This document shows positions 12,728-21,778 of a DNA stretch of 64,000 nt, in pieces. This DNA is from Arthrobacter sp. Hiyo8 (lineage in GTDB: Bacteria; Actinomycetota; Actinomycetes; Actinomycetales; Micrococcaceae), in assembly GCA_001549895.1 (NCBI GenBank), contig AP014719.1, positions 2,790,001 through 2,854,000 on the forward strand. The letters are read 5' to 3'. The translations under genes and the position numbers were made by a program. A model generated the notes under the pieces. The model worked only from the letters and a program-made list of their open reading frames with translations, had not been told where the DNA came from and did not search any database. How positions within the stretch are numbered: position 1 is the stretch's first letter; each line of letters opens with the position of its first letter.

Positions 12728-12967
12728 GTGAGCCGGCATCCGGCCGGAACCCGGCAGATGTGAGCGGGCGTCCCGCCGGGAGCCGCCATACGTGAGCGGG
12801 CGTCCCGCCGGAACCCGGGATAGGTGAGCCGGCGTCCGCTCAGAACCCCCTATATGTGAGCGGGCGTCCCGCCAGGAGCCGCCACATGTGAGCGGCGTCC
12901 CGCCGGGACCCGCCATACGTGAGCGAGCGTCCGCTCAAAACCCCTATAAGTGAGCGGGCGTCGGGGG
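12728..12967. repeat. Eight-unit tandem repeat with 32-bp period
   Basis: Units start with GTGAGC at 12728, 12760, 12792, 12824, 12856, 12888, 12919 and 12950, so the period is 32 bp (31 for two intervals). The typical unit is GTGAGCGGGCGTCCCGCCGG followed by GANCCGCCATAY. Inside each unit GCGGGCGTCCCGC or GAGCGAGCGTCCGCTC is a small hairpin. The last unit is truncated. The array fills the gap between the rRNA operon and the HU gene, has no coding frame since 32 is not a multiple of 3, and has a relative with the same 32-bp spacing at 55463-55555. Confidence 0.9.
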
Positions 12968-13153
12968 TTCGGGAGTTCGCCCGCGGCGGAATTGACCCCC
13001 AAAAGCGCCCGAAATAGGGTGAATTTGGTCAAAAAAGCGCGGAAACACGCGGAATTTGCTGGCCGAGTCCTCCCAAGCTGGTAAGTTTTCGAACAGTGGC
13101 TCGCACGCATGCCGTGTGTGGGCTCCAAAATCGTAAAGTCCAGGAGGACACAA

Positions 13154-13438
13154 ATGGCTAAGAACCGTAGCGAACTGGTTTCCGAGGTAGCTGGCAAGGC
13201 TGGCACCAGCCAGGCTGCAGTCAACTCCGTGCTCGATGCCCTGTTCGAAGTTTTCGAGACTTCCGTCGCCGCTGGCGAGAAGATCACCATTCCGGGCTGG
13301 CTCGCCATCGAGCGCACCGACCGCGCAGCTCGCACGGGCCGCAACCCGCAGACCGGCGAGACCATCCAGATCGCCGCTGGCCACAGCGTCAAGCTGACCG
13401 CCGGCTCCAAGCTGAAGGCAGCTGTCGCCAAGAAGTAA
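13154..13438 (+). CDS. hup: HU-family nucleoid-associated DNA-binding protein
   Basis: 94 residues, MAKNRSELVSEVAGKAGTSQ to AGSKLKAAVAKK. This is the histone-like HU fold, a dimer that bends DNA; the beta-arm segment RTDRAARTGRNPQTGETIQI carries the conserved RNPQTG that contacts the minor groove. There is no long Lys/Ala-rich tail of the mycobacterial HupB type. AGGAGG at 13142-13147 sets the start at 13154. An in-frame upstream extension to 13109 is not supported. It is monocistronic, ended by a perfect terminator at 13461. Confidence 0.96.
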   Translation: MAKNRSELVSEVAGKAGTSQAAVNSVLDALFEVFETSVAAGEKITIPGWLAIERTDRAARTGRNPQTGETIQIAAGHSVKLTAGSKLKAAVAKK

Positions 13439-13460
13439 GACACTTCGGCGAACGCCTAGG

Positions 13461-13490
13461 AAAGGCGGCAACCTGCGGGTTGCCGCCTTT
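13461..13490 (+). terminator. Rho-independent terminator of the HU gene
   Basis: A perfect 13-bp stem, AAAGGCGGCAACC with GGTTGCCGCCTTT, with a 4-nt loop TGCG and then CTGCTTT, 22 nt past the HU stop. Confidence 0.9.
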
Positions 13491-13544
13491 CTGCTTTAAC
13501 CCGCTCGATTCGCCGCGCCGCCGACGTTAGCGGACAATGGATAG

Positions 13545-15708
13545 GTGCCATCAGCCAAAACTCCCTCCACTGCCCCCTCGCCCGCTTCCAAGCCGGGAAC
13601 GAAGGCAGGCGCTGCCGTGGAGGGGATCTCCCTACCGTGGCAGCTTGCGGGCTTCGCTGCGCTCTTCCTGGCTCTAGCGGGCGCATTGATCTTCTCCGGC
13701 GCCTCGGCCGCGCGCCAAGTCTCTGACCCGGGCGCCTTGGTGCGTTGGGGGCTGCCCGTCGCCAAAGCCATTCACAACGTCTCCTTGGCGACTGTGATCG
13801 GCGGGCTGATCTTCGCCGTCGTCATCCTTCCCAAGCACCTGTCCCGATCCAGGGGCGATGACGCCCCGGAACACCCGGCGTTCGCGCGTGCGTTGGCCGT
13901 AGCGGCAGCAGCAGGCGCTGCCTGGACGCTCTCCGCCGTCGCTGTCCTTGTGTTGACGTACTCGGATGTGGCCGGGCAGAGCCTCTCCGGGGACGCGCAG
14001 TTCACTGCATCCCTCGTCTACTTCATGACGGACATCCAGACGGGCCAGGCGTGGCTCGCCGTGACGATTATCGCCGCGATTGTCACGACGGCGCTGTTCG
14101 GCGTCCGCTCGCTGGCGGGACTAGCGCTGACGCTCGTCCTGGCCCTGGGCGGACTAATCCCGAGTGCGCTGATCGGGCACTCCGCGAGTTCCAACGACCA
14201 CGAGGGCGCCATCAATTCGCTCGGCCTTCACTTGGTGGGCGTGTCCACCTGGGTGGGCGGCATCATCATGCTTGCGGTCCTCTCGAACCTCCTGCGAGGT
14301 TCCAAGGCAACAGGCACCAAGGACATTACTGAGCAGACCCTGCGCCGGTTCTCCGCGTTGGCCGGCTTCGCCTTCGTGCTGGTCTTCGCTTCGGGCGTCG
14401 TGAACGCGAGCATTCGTGTGACCAGTTTTTCGGCCTTGGTTGGCACCCCTATGGGCAGATCATCCTGGCGAAAGCGCTTGCCACAGTTGTCCTCGGCGGC
14501 ATCGGTTTCATGCACCGCCAGTGGGTGATCCCGCAGCTGGGCGCAAGTCGATGACCACGCGCCGCGTGCTGTGGCAGCTGGTGTTGGTTGAACTTCTGGT
14601 GATGGGCGCGACGTCGGGACTCGCCGTCGCGTTGGCCAGTTCGGCACCGCCGCTGCCCACCACCTACGCGCCCGACGCCTCGCCGGCCTTCATCCTGTCC
14701 GGTTACGAGCTGCCGCCCGAACTGACGCCCGCGCGATGGTTGACCGAGTGGCGCTTCGACTGGCTTTGGGTGGCTGTGGCCCTCTTCGGCGCGGCGAGCT
14801 ACATCCTTGGCGTGGCCAAGGTCCGTCGCCGCGGTGACTCCTGGTCGTGGTTCCGTGCGGTGAACTGGATGATCGGCCTGCTCGTCCTGACCTACATCAC
14901 GTCCGGGCCGCCGTCGGTATACGGCCGCATACTGTTCTCCGCCCACATGGTGGACCACATGGCGTTGACGATGGTGGCGCCGCTGTTCCTGGTTCTGGGT
15001 TCCCCGGTGACGTTGGCATTGCGGGCCCTGCCGTCGCGCGGCGAGGGATCACGCGGAGATGGCTCCCGTGGCCTTCGTGAATGGCTCCTGGTGTTCGTGC
15101 ACTCGAAGTTCTCCCAAGTGGTGACCCACCCACTCTTCGCCGCGGCGAACTTTGCCGGTTCGATCGTCCTGTTCTACTTCTCGGACGCGTTCGGCTGGGC
15201 GATGCGTGAGCACGTGGGCCACGAACTGATGAACCTGCACTTCCTGCTCACCGGCTACATCTTCGTCCTCACCATGATCGGCACGGACCCGCTGCCGCGT
15301 CGTGCGCCCTACCCGATGCGGCTGCTTCTCTTGCTCGCCACGATGGGCTTCCACGCCTTCTTCGGCGTATCCATCATGGGAGGCACTGGACTGCTCGCCG
15401 CCGATTACTTCGGCAACCTCGGCCGGACCTGGGGACCATCGGCTTTGCTCGACCAGCAGACAGGCGGCGCCGTGGCCTGGGGAATCGGCGAAGTTCCCAC
15501 CTTGCTGGTGGCGATCGGCGTCGCGGTCATGTGGTCGCGTTCGGATGAGCGGGAGACCAAACGCACCGACCGGGCGGCGGACAGGAATAACGACGCCGAC
15601 CTGAATGCTTACAACGATATGTTTGCGCGGCTTGCAGACCGCGATGCGAAACTGATTGATCGGGACTCCAAGCAGCCCGAAAGCAAGACCAACCTGGAAG
15701 GACGCTGA
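13545..15708 (+). CDS. CopD-CtaG fusion: copper uptake and cytochrome oxidase assembly membrane protein (two frameshifts)
   Basis: Reconstructed length about 721 residues. The N-terminal half is a CopD-type multi-helix domain (AGFAALFLALAGALIFSG, HNVSLATVIGGLIFAVVI, LIGHSASSNDHEGAI, HLVGVSTWVGGIIML). The C-terminal half is a CtaG (caa3-type) domain: FDWLWVAVALFGAASYILG, SAHMVDHMALTMVAPLFLVL, GHELMNLHFLLTGYIFVL. The join is broken twice, by a missing C in CCCC at 14446-14449 and another near 14544 (GCGC[C]AAG). Such fusions are annotated in Arthrobacter relatives. Role: delivery of copper across the membrane to cytochrome c oxidase. It overlaps the next gene as TGATG. The exact N-terminal start is uncertain. 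Confidence 0.85.
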
Positions 15709-17680
15709 TGAGCGAAACCGTACGCACCCAATTGCGTGTCCGCGCCTCTGAACTGGTGGGCCGTGGCTGGCTCAACACCGGTGGGAAGACCCTGGACCTG
15801 GAAGCGCTGCGCGGCAAGATCGTGCTGTTGGACTTCTGGACGTTCTGCTGCATCAACTGCCTCCATGTCCTGGATGAGCTGCGCCCCCTCGAGGAGAAGT
15901 ACTCCGACATCCTGGTGACGGTAGGCGTGCACTCTCCCAAGTTCGAGCACGAGGCCGATCCCGTGGCCCTCGCTTCCGCCGTCGAGCGTTACGAAATCCA
16001 CCACCCCGTCCTGGACGACCCCGAGCTCGCTACGTGGAAGGCCTATACGGCCCGCGCCTGGCCGACGCTGGTGGTTGTGGACCCCGAGGGCTACATCGTG
16101 GCGCACCTTTCCGGTGAGGGCCACGCAGACGGCCTTGCGGTGCTCCTCGAGGAACTCGTGGCCGAGCACGAAGCCAAGGGGACCCTCCACCGCGGCGACG
16201 GCCCCTACGTGGCTCCCGTCCCGACGTCGGCACCTTGCGCTTCCCCGGCAAGGCGACCCAGCTGGACAACGGCAACTACCTGGTGGTCGATTCCGGCCAC
16301 CACCGTTTGGTGGAACTTCGTCCTGACCTTGAGACGGTTGAGCGTGTCATCGGCTCCGGAACCAAGGGTTACCTGGATGGTGCGGCGGAAATCGCGCAGT
16401 TCAACGAGCCGCAGGGCGTGGCGGTGCTCCCGTCGTCGCTGGCTTGGCAGCTTGGCTACGAAGCAGTGGTCGCGGACACCGTGAACCACCGCCTCCGCGG
16501 CGTCACGCTCAGCTCGGGTTACGTGCAGACTGTTGCCGGAAACGGCGTGCAGCGCCTGCTCGACGCCGGCCCGGCCCGGGTGACGGAAAGCGGTGCCGGC
16601 GTTTGGGCTGAACACCCCGACGGCGGTCCGGCTGACTTCGCGGCCGACGCACTCGACGTCGGGGTACTTGGTGTGGGGACCGGGGTGTCCCTGTCCTCGC
16701 CGTGGGACGTCGTATGGAGCGAGAAGCTGCAACGGGTCGTCATCGCGATGGCCGGCACGCACCAGATCTTCGCCTTTGAGCCTCTCAGCGGCGAGGTATC
16801 CATCCTGGCCGGCTCGGGCCTTGAAGGTTTGCTTGACGGCCCCGCCGAGGAAGCCTGGTTCGCCCAGCCTTCCGGCCTGGCCGTCGATGCGGATGACAAC
16901 ATCTGGGTGGCCGACTCCGAAACCTCGGCATTGCGTCGGCTGGTCGTAGGCGAATCAGGTGTGACTGTTGAGTCGGCCGTGGGCAAGGGCCTGTTCGATT
17001 TCGGTTTCCGCGACGGCGAGGCCACGGAAGCCCGCCTGCAGCACCCCCTCGGCGTCACAGTGCTCCCCGATGGCTCCGTGGCCATCGCAGACACCTACAA
17101 CGGTGCCGTGCGGCGCTACGATCCGGCGGCTAAGGCCGTGTCCACCTTGGCGAGGGGACTCGCCGAGCCGAGCGACGTCGTCGTGGTCTACCCGGAAGGC
17201 GGCGAACCGCTGCTGGTGGTGGTGGAATCAAACAAGCACCAGCTGGTTCTCGTTCCCATCCCCAAGGAAGCCCAGCAGGTGGACGAGGGAGCATCCCAGA
17301 CGCAGCGGCCCAAGAGCCCCGTGGCGCCAGGGAACGTGGAGCTGACCGTGCGCTTCACGGCCCCGACCGGACAGAAGCTCGACGACCGCTGGGGCGACCC
17401 TACGCAGTTGAAGATCTCGTCGACCCCGCCTGAGCTGCTGCTTTCCGGCGGTGGCACGTCGGTAGGGCTGCTGCGGACCGTCGAGCTGTCCGCGGACGTT
17501 CCGGAGGGAATCCTCCACATTACGGCCCGCGCGGCTGCGTGTGATGGCCCGGAAACCGAGGACGGCGAAATCCCGGATCACGCTGCGTGCCACCTCTACC
17601 AGCAGGACTGGGGCATCCCCGTGGTCCTGCAGGCCGACGGCGACTCCGAGTTGGTGCTTGACCTGCGCGGGATGGACTAG
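15708..17680 (+). CDS. Thioredoxin-like/NHL-repeat protein (one frameshift)
   Basis: Reconstructed length 657 residues. Residues 1-165 are a TlpA-type thioredoxin domain with active site Cys48-Ile-Asn-Cys51 in LDFWTFCCINCLH. From about residue 175 come NHL or six-bladed-propeller repeats (LDNGNYLVVDSGHHRLVEL, AVVADTVNHRLRGV, IWVADSETSALRRL, VAIADTYNGAVRRY). A C-terminal beta domain (about 540-657) resembles the thiol-disulfide DsbD-alpha-like tail of this family. The frame breaks in CCC at 16220-16222; one more C joins the two parts as APVPDVGTLRFPGK. No signal peptide is seen. It is translationally coupled to the CopD-CtaG gene, which suggests a role in copper or cytochrome-oxidase thiol handling. 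Confidence 0.85.
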
Positions 17681-17717
17681 GCGGGGGCTGGCTGGACCGG
17701 GCGGGCCGCAGCCGAAC

Positions 17718-18714
17718 CTAGAAGCTCACCAGCGGCGTGACCGTGATGGTGTCCGCGCCTATGTCCAACCGTGTGGTGAAGCTGAAGTCGTGAACGGCAC
17801 TGAGGTCGCCGACCAGTCCGCTGAAGAGGTCGATTTCGCGGGCGGTTACCTTGGCCTTGCCGTTGAGGGGCGCCACGACCCACTGCCCGTTAAAGGGGTC
17901 GATGCTGACCTTGGGGTACTCCGTGATCTGCCACTTGATGGTCCCGTCCACCACCCGGCTGTTGGTCACGTGGTAGAACGGGCAATCGGGCTGGAGCTTT
18001 TGTTGCTTGGTGGCGTCCGCGGCGCAGGTGTCCAGGAATTCCTTGACCTTGTCGCTCACCACCTTGATCATGGCGTCGGTGGGCTTGGTCAAAAGGTTGA
18101 GGGGCGCCTGCGGCAGGGCGCCTGTGGTCACTGACGTGCTGGTAGTCGGCGCCGAGAAGTATTTGCCGGCGAGGCTGGCTTCGTATTGGCCGGGGTAAAA
18201 CACGGCAAAGCTGTTGCGGCCGTTGGGCAGGTTTACCGGGACCCCGTTCAGGGTGGCCTCGTTGGCGTTCACCACGGTGACCTCGATGGTCGGCAAGGAT
18301 GACGGCACGAAGGACCACTTGCCGAAGAACAGCCACTCGGTTCCCGTCCGTTCCAAGAGGAAGTCCGAATGCAGCGCCTTGCCGTCGATCTGGTAGTCCA
18401 TGGGGACCGTCACCCGGTTTCCGCCACGGGATTCGGCGTTGCCGAGTTTGATATCAGTGATCTTCGACGCCGCCGTCTGCAGGGCGGTACCGTCCAGCAT
18501 GGCCGCATTGGCGTTGGGCACGGAGGCGTGCAGGAGTCCGAGGGCTTCCCCGCCGTGCCCTGCTGGAGGGCCGACAGGTAATCGCGCACTTGCTGCTGGG
18601 GCTGGCTATGGAGTTGCTCACCAGGTTGATGGAAACGATCGCAGCGGCCACAGCAAGCATCAGACCGAGCAGCCACCCGGCCGCGGTCTTGACCAACGCT
18701 TGACTCAACTGCAC
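17718..18714 (-). CDS. Membrane-anchored protein of unknown function (two frameshifts)
   Basis: Reconstructed length 332 residues. It begins MQLSQALVKTAAGWLLGLML with one transmembrane helix (residues 12-33), then a large extracytoplasmic part. Restoring one base each at 18598-18601 and 18548-18551 joins three frames as IASPQQQVRDYLSALQQG, then AGEALGLLHASVPNAN. A segment near residues 60-130 looks like an NTF2-like domain. The following VVNANEATLNGVPVNLPNGR and FAVFYPGQYEASLAG look like the small beta domains seen in TcaA/YvbJ-type proteins. A Cys pair (DTCAADA and LQPDCPF) may form a disulfide. I recognise no specific function. The 3' end is convergent with the NHL protein gene. Confidence 0.72.
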
Positions 18715-18820
18715 GCCCTTTACGTTACCCGCCGGTTCCGCAATACCCCGGCATCCTTCCCCTCACGTGACATCTGGACACGCTTTAGGGAAGGGTCCGA
18801 CGGCGGGTGGCAGCTCCGTT

Positions 18821-20514
18821 TCAGCGGCGCCGGCGCGATGAGGTTCCGAACACTCCGCGGAGCAATTCCCGGCCGAGTTGCGTGCCGAAGGACCGTGCCA
18901 TGCTTTTGATTCCGCCGCCGAGCGCACCACCCAGGACGCCCGCGAGATCGCCGATCATGCCGTCGCCGCCTTGCTGCGGAGCCGGTGTTTGGACCGGCGC
19001 GGGTGCGGCGGCCACGCTTCGGAGCCTGGTAGCGGGCGGCTGCTGGGACGGCCAAGGATTTCTTCCTCGATCCTGCGGGCTTCGGCGTCCACGGATTGGG
19101 GATCAACGGAGGCTGGTACCGGCGGCCGACCTGGTGCGGCTTCTCCGGTGGAGGGCGCGGTCCCTTTGTCAGTGAGTTTCTCGTAGGCCGAAATGTTGTC
19201 CACGGCCGTGCCGTACTTCGGCAGCAGCGGGGAAGCGGCGATGGTGCTGCGGATCAGTTCGTCCGTGCTGGGTCCCATCACGGATTCCGGGGCACGCAGC
19301 TTGGTCAGCGCCACGGGCGTGGGCGCGCCCTTTTCGTTCATGACGGTGATGACCGCTTCGCCGATACCGGCGGAAGTGAGGGTTTCCTCAAGGTCGTAGT
19401 CGCTCACCGGGAACGTGGACACGGTGGCCTTGAGGGCTTTGGCGTCCTCCGGGGTGAATGCGCGCAGGGCATGCTGGACCCGGTTGGCAAGCTGGCCGAG
19501 GACGGCGGCAGGGACATCCTTGGGTGTCTGGGTGACGAAGAAGATCCCGACCCCCTTGGACCGGATGAGCCGCACCGTGGTGGTGATGGCTTCGAGGAAG
19601 GCCTTGGATGCGTCGGAGAAGAGCAGATGGGCTTCGTCGAGGAAGAACACCAACTTGGGCTTGTCCAGGTCTCCTGCTTCAGGCAAGTCTTCGAAAAGGT
19701 CCGCAAGCAACCACATCAGGAACGTCGAGAACAGCATGGGTTTGGTCTGGAGCGTGGGAAGTTCAAGGCAACTGATCACGCCGCGGCCGTCCGGGGCTGT
19801 GCGGAGGAGTTCTGCGGTGTCGAACTCCGGCTCGCCAAAGAACTTCTCCATGCCTTGGGCCTCGAGGTTGACGAGTTCGCGCAGGATGACGCCGGCCGTG
19901 GCCTTGGAGAGTCCGCCGAGGTCTTCGAGTTCAGCCTTGCCCTCATCCGAGGTCAGGAACTGGATGACGGCCCGCAGGTCTTTAAGGTCGATCAGTTCCA
20001 GTTTTTTCTGGTCGGCGAAATGGAAGATCAGCTGCAGGCTGGATTCCTGCGTGTCGTTGAGTTCCATGATGCGCGAGAGCAGGATGGGGCCAAACGAGGT
20101 GATGGTTGCCCGGACGGGAACGCCGTTGCCATCCCCGCCCAATGAGAGGAACTCGACCGGAAAGGCCTTGCCTACCCACTCTTGGCCGAGGCTTGCGGTG
20201 CGGGCCGTGAGTTTCTCGCTGGCCGTCGCCGCGGTGGCGAGTCCTGAAAGGTCTCCCTTGATGTCCGCCAGGAAGACGGGGACGCCGGCCGTGGACAGCT
20301 GTTCGGCCATCATGTGCAGGGTGACGGTCTTGCCGGTGCCTGTGGCCCCGGCCACCAAGCCATGCCGGTTCATCATGGACAGCGGCAACCGAACTTGGGC
20401 CTCTTTGTGGACTTCGCCGTCGACGATGGCGGCACCCAGCTCGATCGTGGGCCCATCGAGGGTGTATCCCTGCTGGATCGTGGCAAGTTTTTCAGCTGTT
20501 GTTTTCTTGGCCAT
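18821..20514 (-). CDS. HerA-like ATPase of the DUF853 family (C-terminal frameshift)
   Basis: Reconstructed length 564 residues. Walker A GATGTGKT lies at residues 56-63, a Walker B-like FFLDEAHLLF around residue 295, and an arginine-rich C-terminal part follows. The family is annotated as helicase HerA-like or DUF853: FtsK/HerA-type hexameric ATPases with unknown substrates. The C-terminal 75 residues sit in another frame and reconnect as GRPQQPPATRLRSVAAAPAP if one C is restored (plus-strand GGG at 19045-19047). That tail ends with a glycine-rich stretch (VLGGALGGGIKSM) and TSSRRRR. ATG at 20514 (MAKKTT) is chosen over ATG at 20520; neither has a strong ribosome site. Confidence 0.87.
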
Positions 20515-20589
20515 GCGCATAGCCTAGTGGTCCAGGGCCGCGGTGTGGCGGGAAAGTTTTGCCGTGCTCCGCAACGGTATAGTGCCCGG

Positions 20590-21167
20590 ATGGATGACAA
20601 AGCGGTTCTGCTCAAATATCTGCGCGCCCGTCGCGGCGAGCTCCTCGCCAAGCTCGACGGACTCGACGAGTACGACGTCCGCCGGCCCATGACCCCCACC
20701 GGCACCAACCTCTTGGGACTGGTCAAGCATGTGGCCAGTGTGGAGCTTGGGTATTTCGGGGAGGTCTTTGGCCGGCCCAGCGGCCGGGACTTACCGTGGT
20801 TTGCCGACGATGCCGAACCTGACGCGGACCTGTGGGTTCCGCAGGAAGAGAGCAGGGAAGAGATCATCGAACTGCACCGCTTCTCGGCCGAGCACAGCGA
20901 TGCAACCATCGAATCGCTCCCACTCGACGCTCCCGGGGAAGTGCCGTGGTGGCCGGAAGAACGCCGACGCGTGACGCTTCACCAGATCCTGGTGCACATG
21001 TGCGTCGAGACAGCCCAGCACTTGGGGCATGCCGACATACTTCGTGAGCTGATCGACGGCTCGGCGGGGAAAGGTCCGGGGACCTGAACCTGTCGCAGCG
21101 AACCACCGAAGAATGGGCCGATCACCGCGCCCGGATCGAAGCCGCGGCGCGCCAGGCTGTGGGGTAG
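20590..21167 (+). CDS. DinB-family protein (DUF664), C-terminal frameshift
   Basis: Reconstructed length 192 residues. It is a four-helix bundle with the metal-binding His pattern of the family: LVKHVASVELGY (first His), and HQILVHMCVETAQHLGHADILRELID with two further histidines. DinB/DUF664 proteins are putative metal-dependent thiol transferases or of unknown role. The frame fails at GGGG 21078-21081; one extra G gives GDLNLSQRTTEEWADHRARI and a stop at 21165-21167, as in relatives. The start at 20590 follows GTGCCCGG with no strong ribosome site, but MDDKAVLLKYLRARRGELL is the family N-terminus. It is divergent from the HerA-like gene. Confidence 0.85.
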
Positions 21168-21169
21168 GC

Positions 21170-21691
21170 TCACGCCTCGATGTGCGCCAAGTCCTTCGAG
21201 AACGCCAGGTGCTTGATCTCTTCCGGATCCGCGTCGACGTCGAACAGCGGGGTGTAGCCCGTGGCCAGGTACAGGTTCTTGGCTTCGGGCTGCCGCGGAC
21301 CGGTGGTGAGGTAGATGCGGCGGTAGCCGCGGCGGGATGCCTCGGCTTCCAGTTCCGCGAGGACAACCCGGGCCAGCCCTCGACGGCGGTGGGCCGAATG
21401 CGTCCAGATCCGTTTGAGCTCCGCCGTGCGGGAGTCGTAGCGGCGGAATGCCCCGCCAGCCACGGTTTCCCCGTTCTCCTGCAGAATGAGCAGCGCGCCG
21501 TGGGGTGCGGCAAACTCGCCAGCCGGGTACCTGTTGAGTTCCTCGGCCGCGCCTCCGCTGCCGAAGAGGTCCCCGTAACGCGTCGTGTATTCGACGGCGA
21601 GTTCGTCCAGGAGGGGCTTGACGCGGGGATCGCGCATGGGCAATGTCAGGACGGAAAGGCCCGACGGCGGCAGGGTCGGCGTTGTTGTCAT
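21170..21691 (-). CDS. GNAT-family N-acetyltransferase
   Basis: 173 residues. The acetyl-CoA binding motif is RRRGLARVVLAELEAEASRRG (R-x-x-G-x-A/G type), preceded by the beta strand AELKRIWTHSAH and followed by the C-terminal NLYLATGYTPL. The acceptor is unknown. The gene ends two bases before the end of the convergent DinB gene. Its 5' end is separated from the end of the FAD/NAD(P)-binding gene by the 66-bp palindromic repeat, which also holds the last codons of that gene. GNAT enzymes occur in organosulfur operons of Bacillus (ytmI, yxeL), so a link to the nearby cluster is possible but not shown. Confidence 0.88.
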   Translation of the reverse strand: MTTTPTLPPSGLSVLTLPMRDPRVKPLLDELAVEYTTRYGDLFGSGGAAEELNRYPAGEFAAPHGALLILQENGETVAGGAFRRYDSRTAELKRIWTHSAHRRRGLARVVLAELEAEASRRGYRRIYLTTGPRQPEAKNLYLATGYTPLFDVDADPEEIKHLAFSKDLAHIEA

Positions 21692-21712
21692 GGCTTACCT
21701 TTCGTGAATATC

Positions 21713-21778
21713 CCCAACTGACTCGCATTTGTTGTCGTTATGGAGCGTCAAAACGACAACAACTGCGAGTCAGTTGGG
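21713..21778. repeat. 66-bp palindromic intergenic element, copy 1
   Basis: A 27-nt arm starting CCCAACTGACTCGCATTTGT and its complement ending ACTGCGAGTCAGTTGGG match at 26 of 27 positions around a 12-nt loop. A second, more diverged copy is at 45658-45723. The stop and last codons of the FAD/NAD(P)-binding gene lie within it. Confidence 0.9.

Noticed and set aside
12728-12967. CRISPR array
   Set aside because: Units follow each other with no unique spacers; the whole 32-bp period is repeated, and no cas genes are present in the window.
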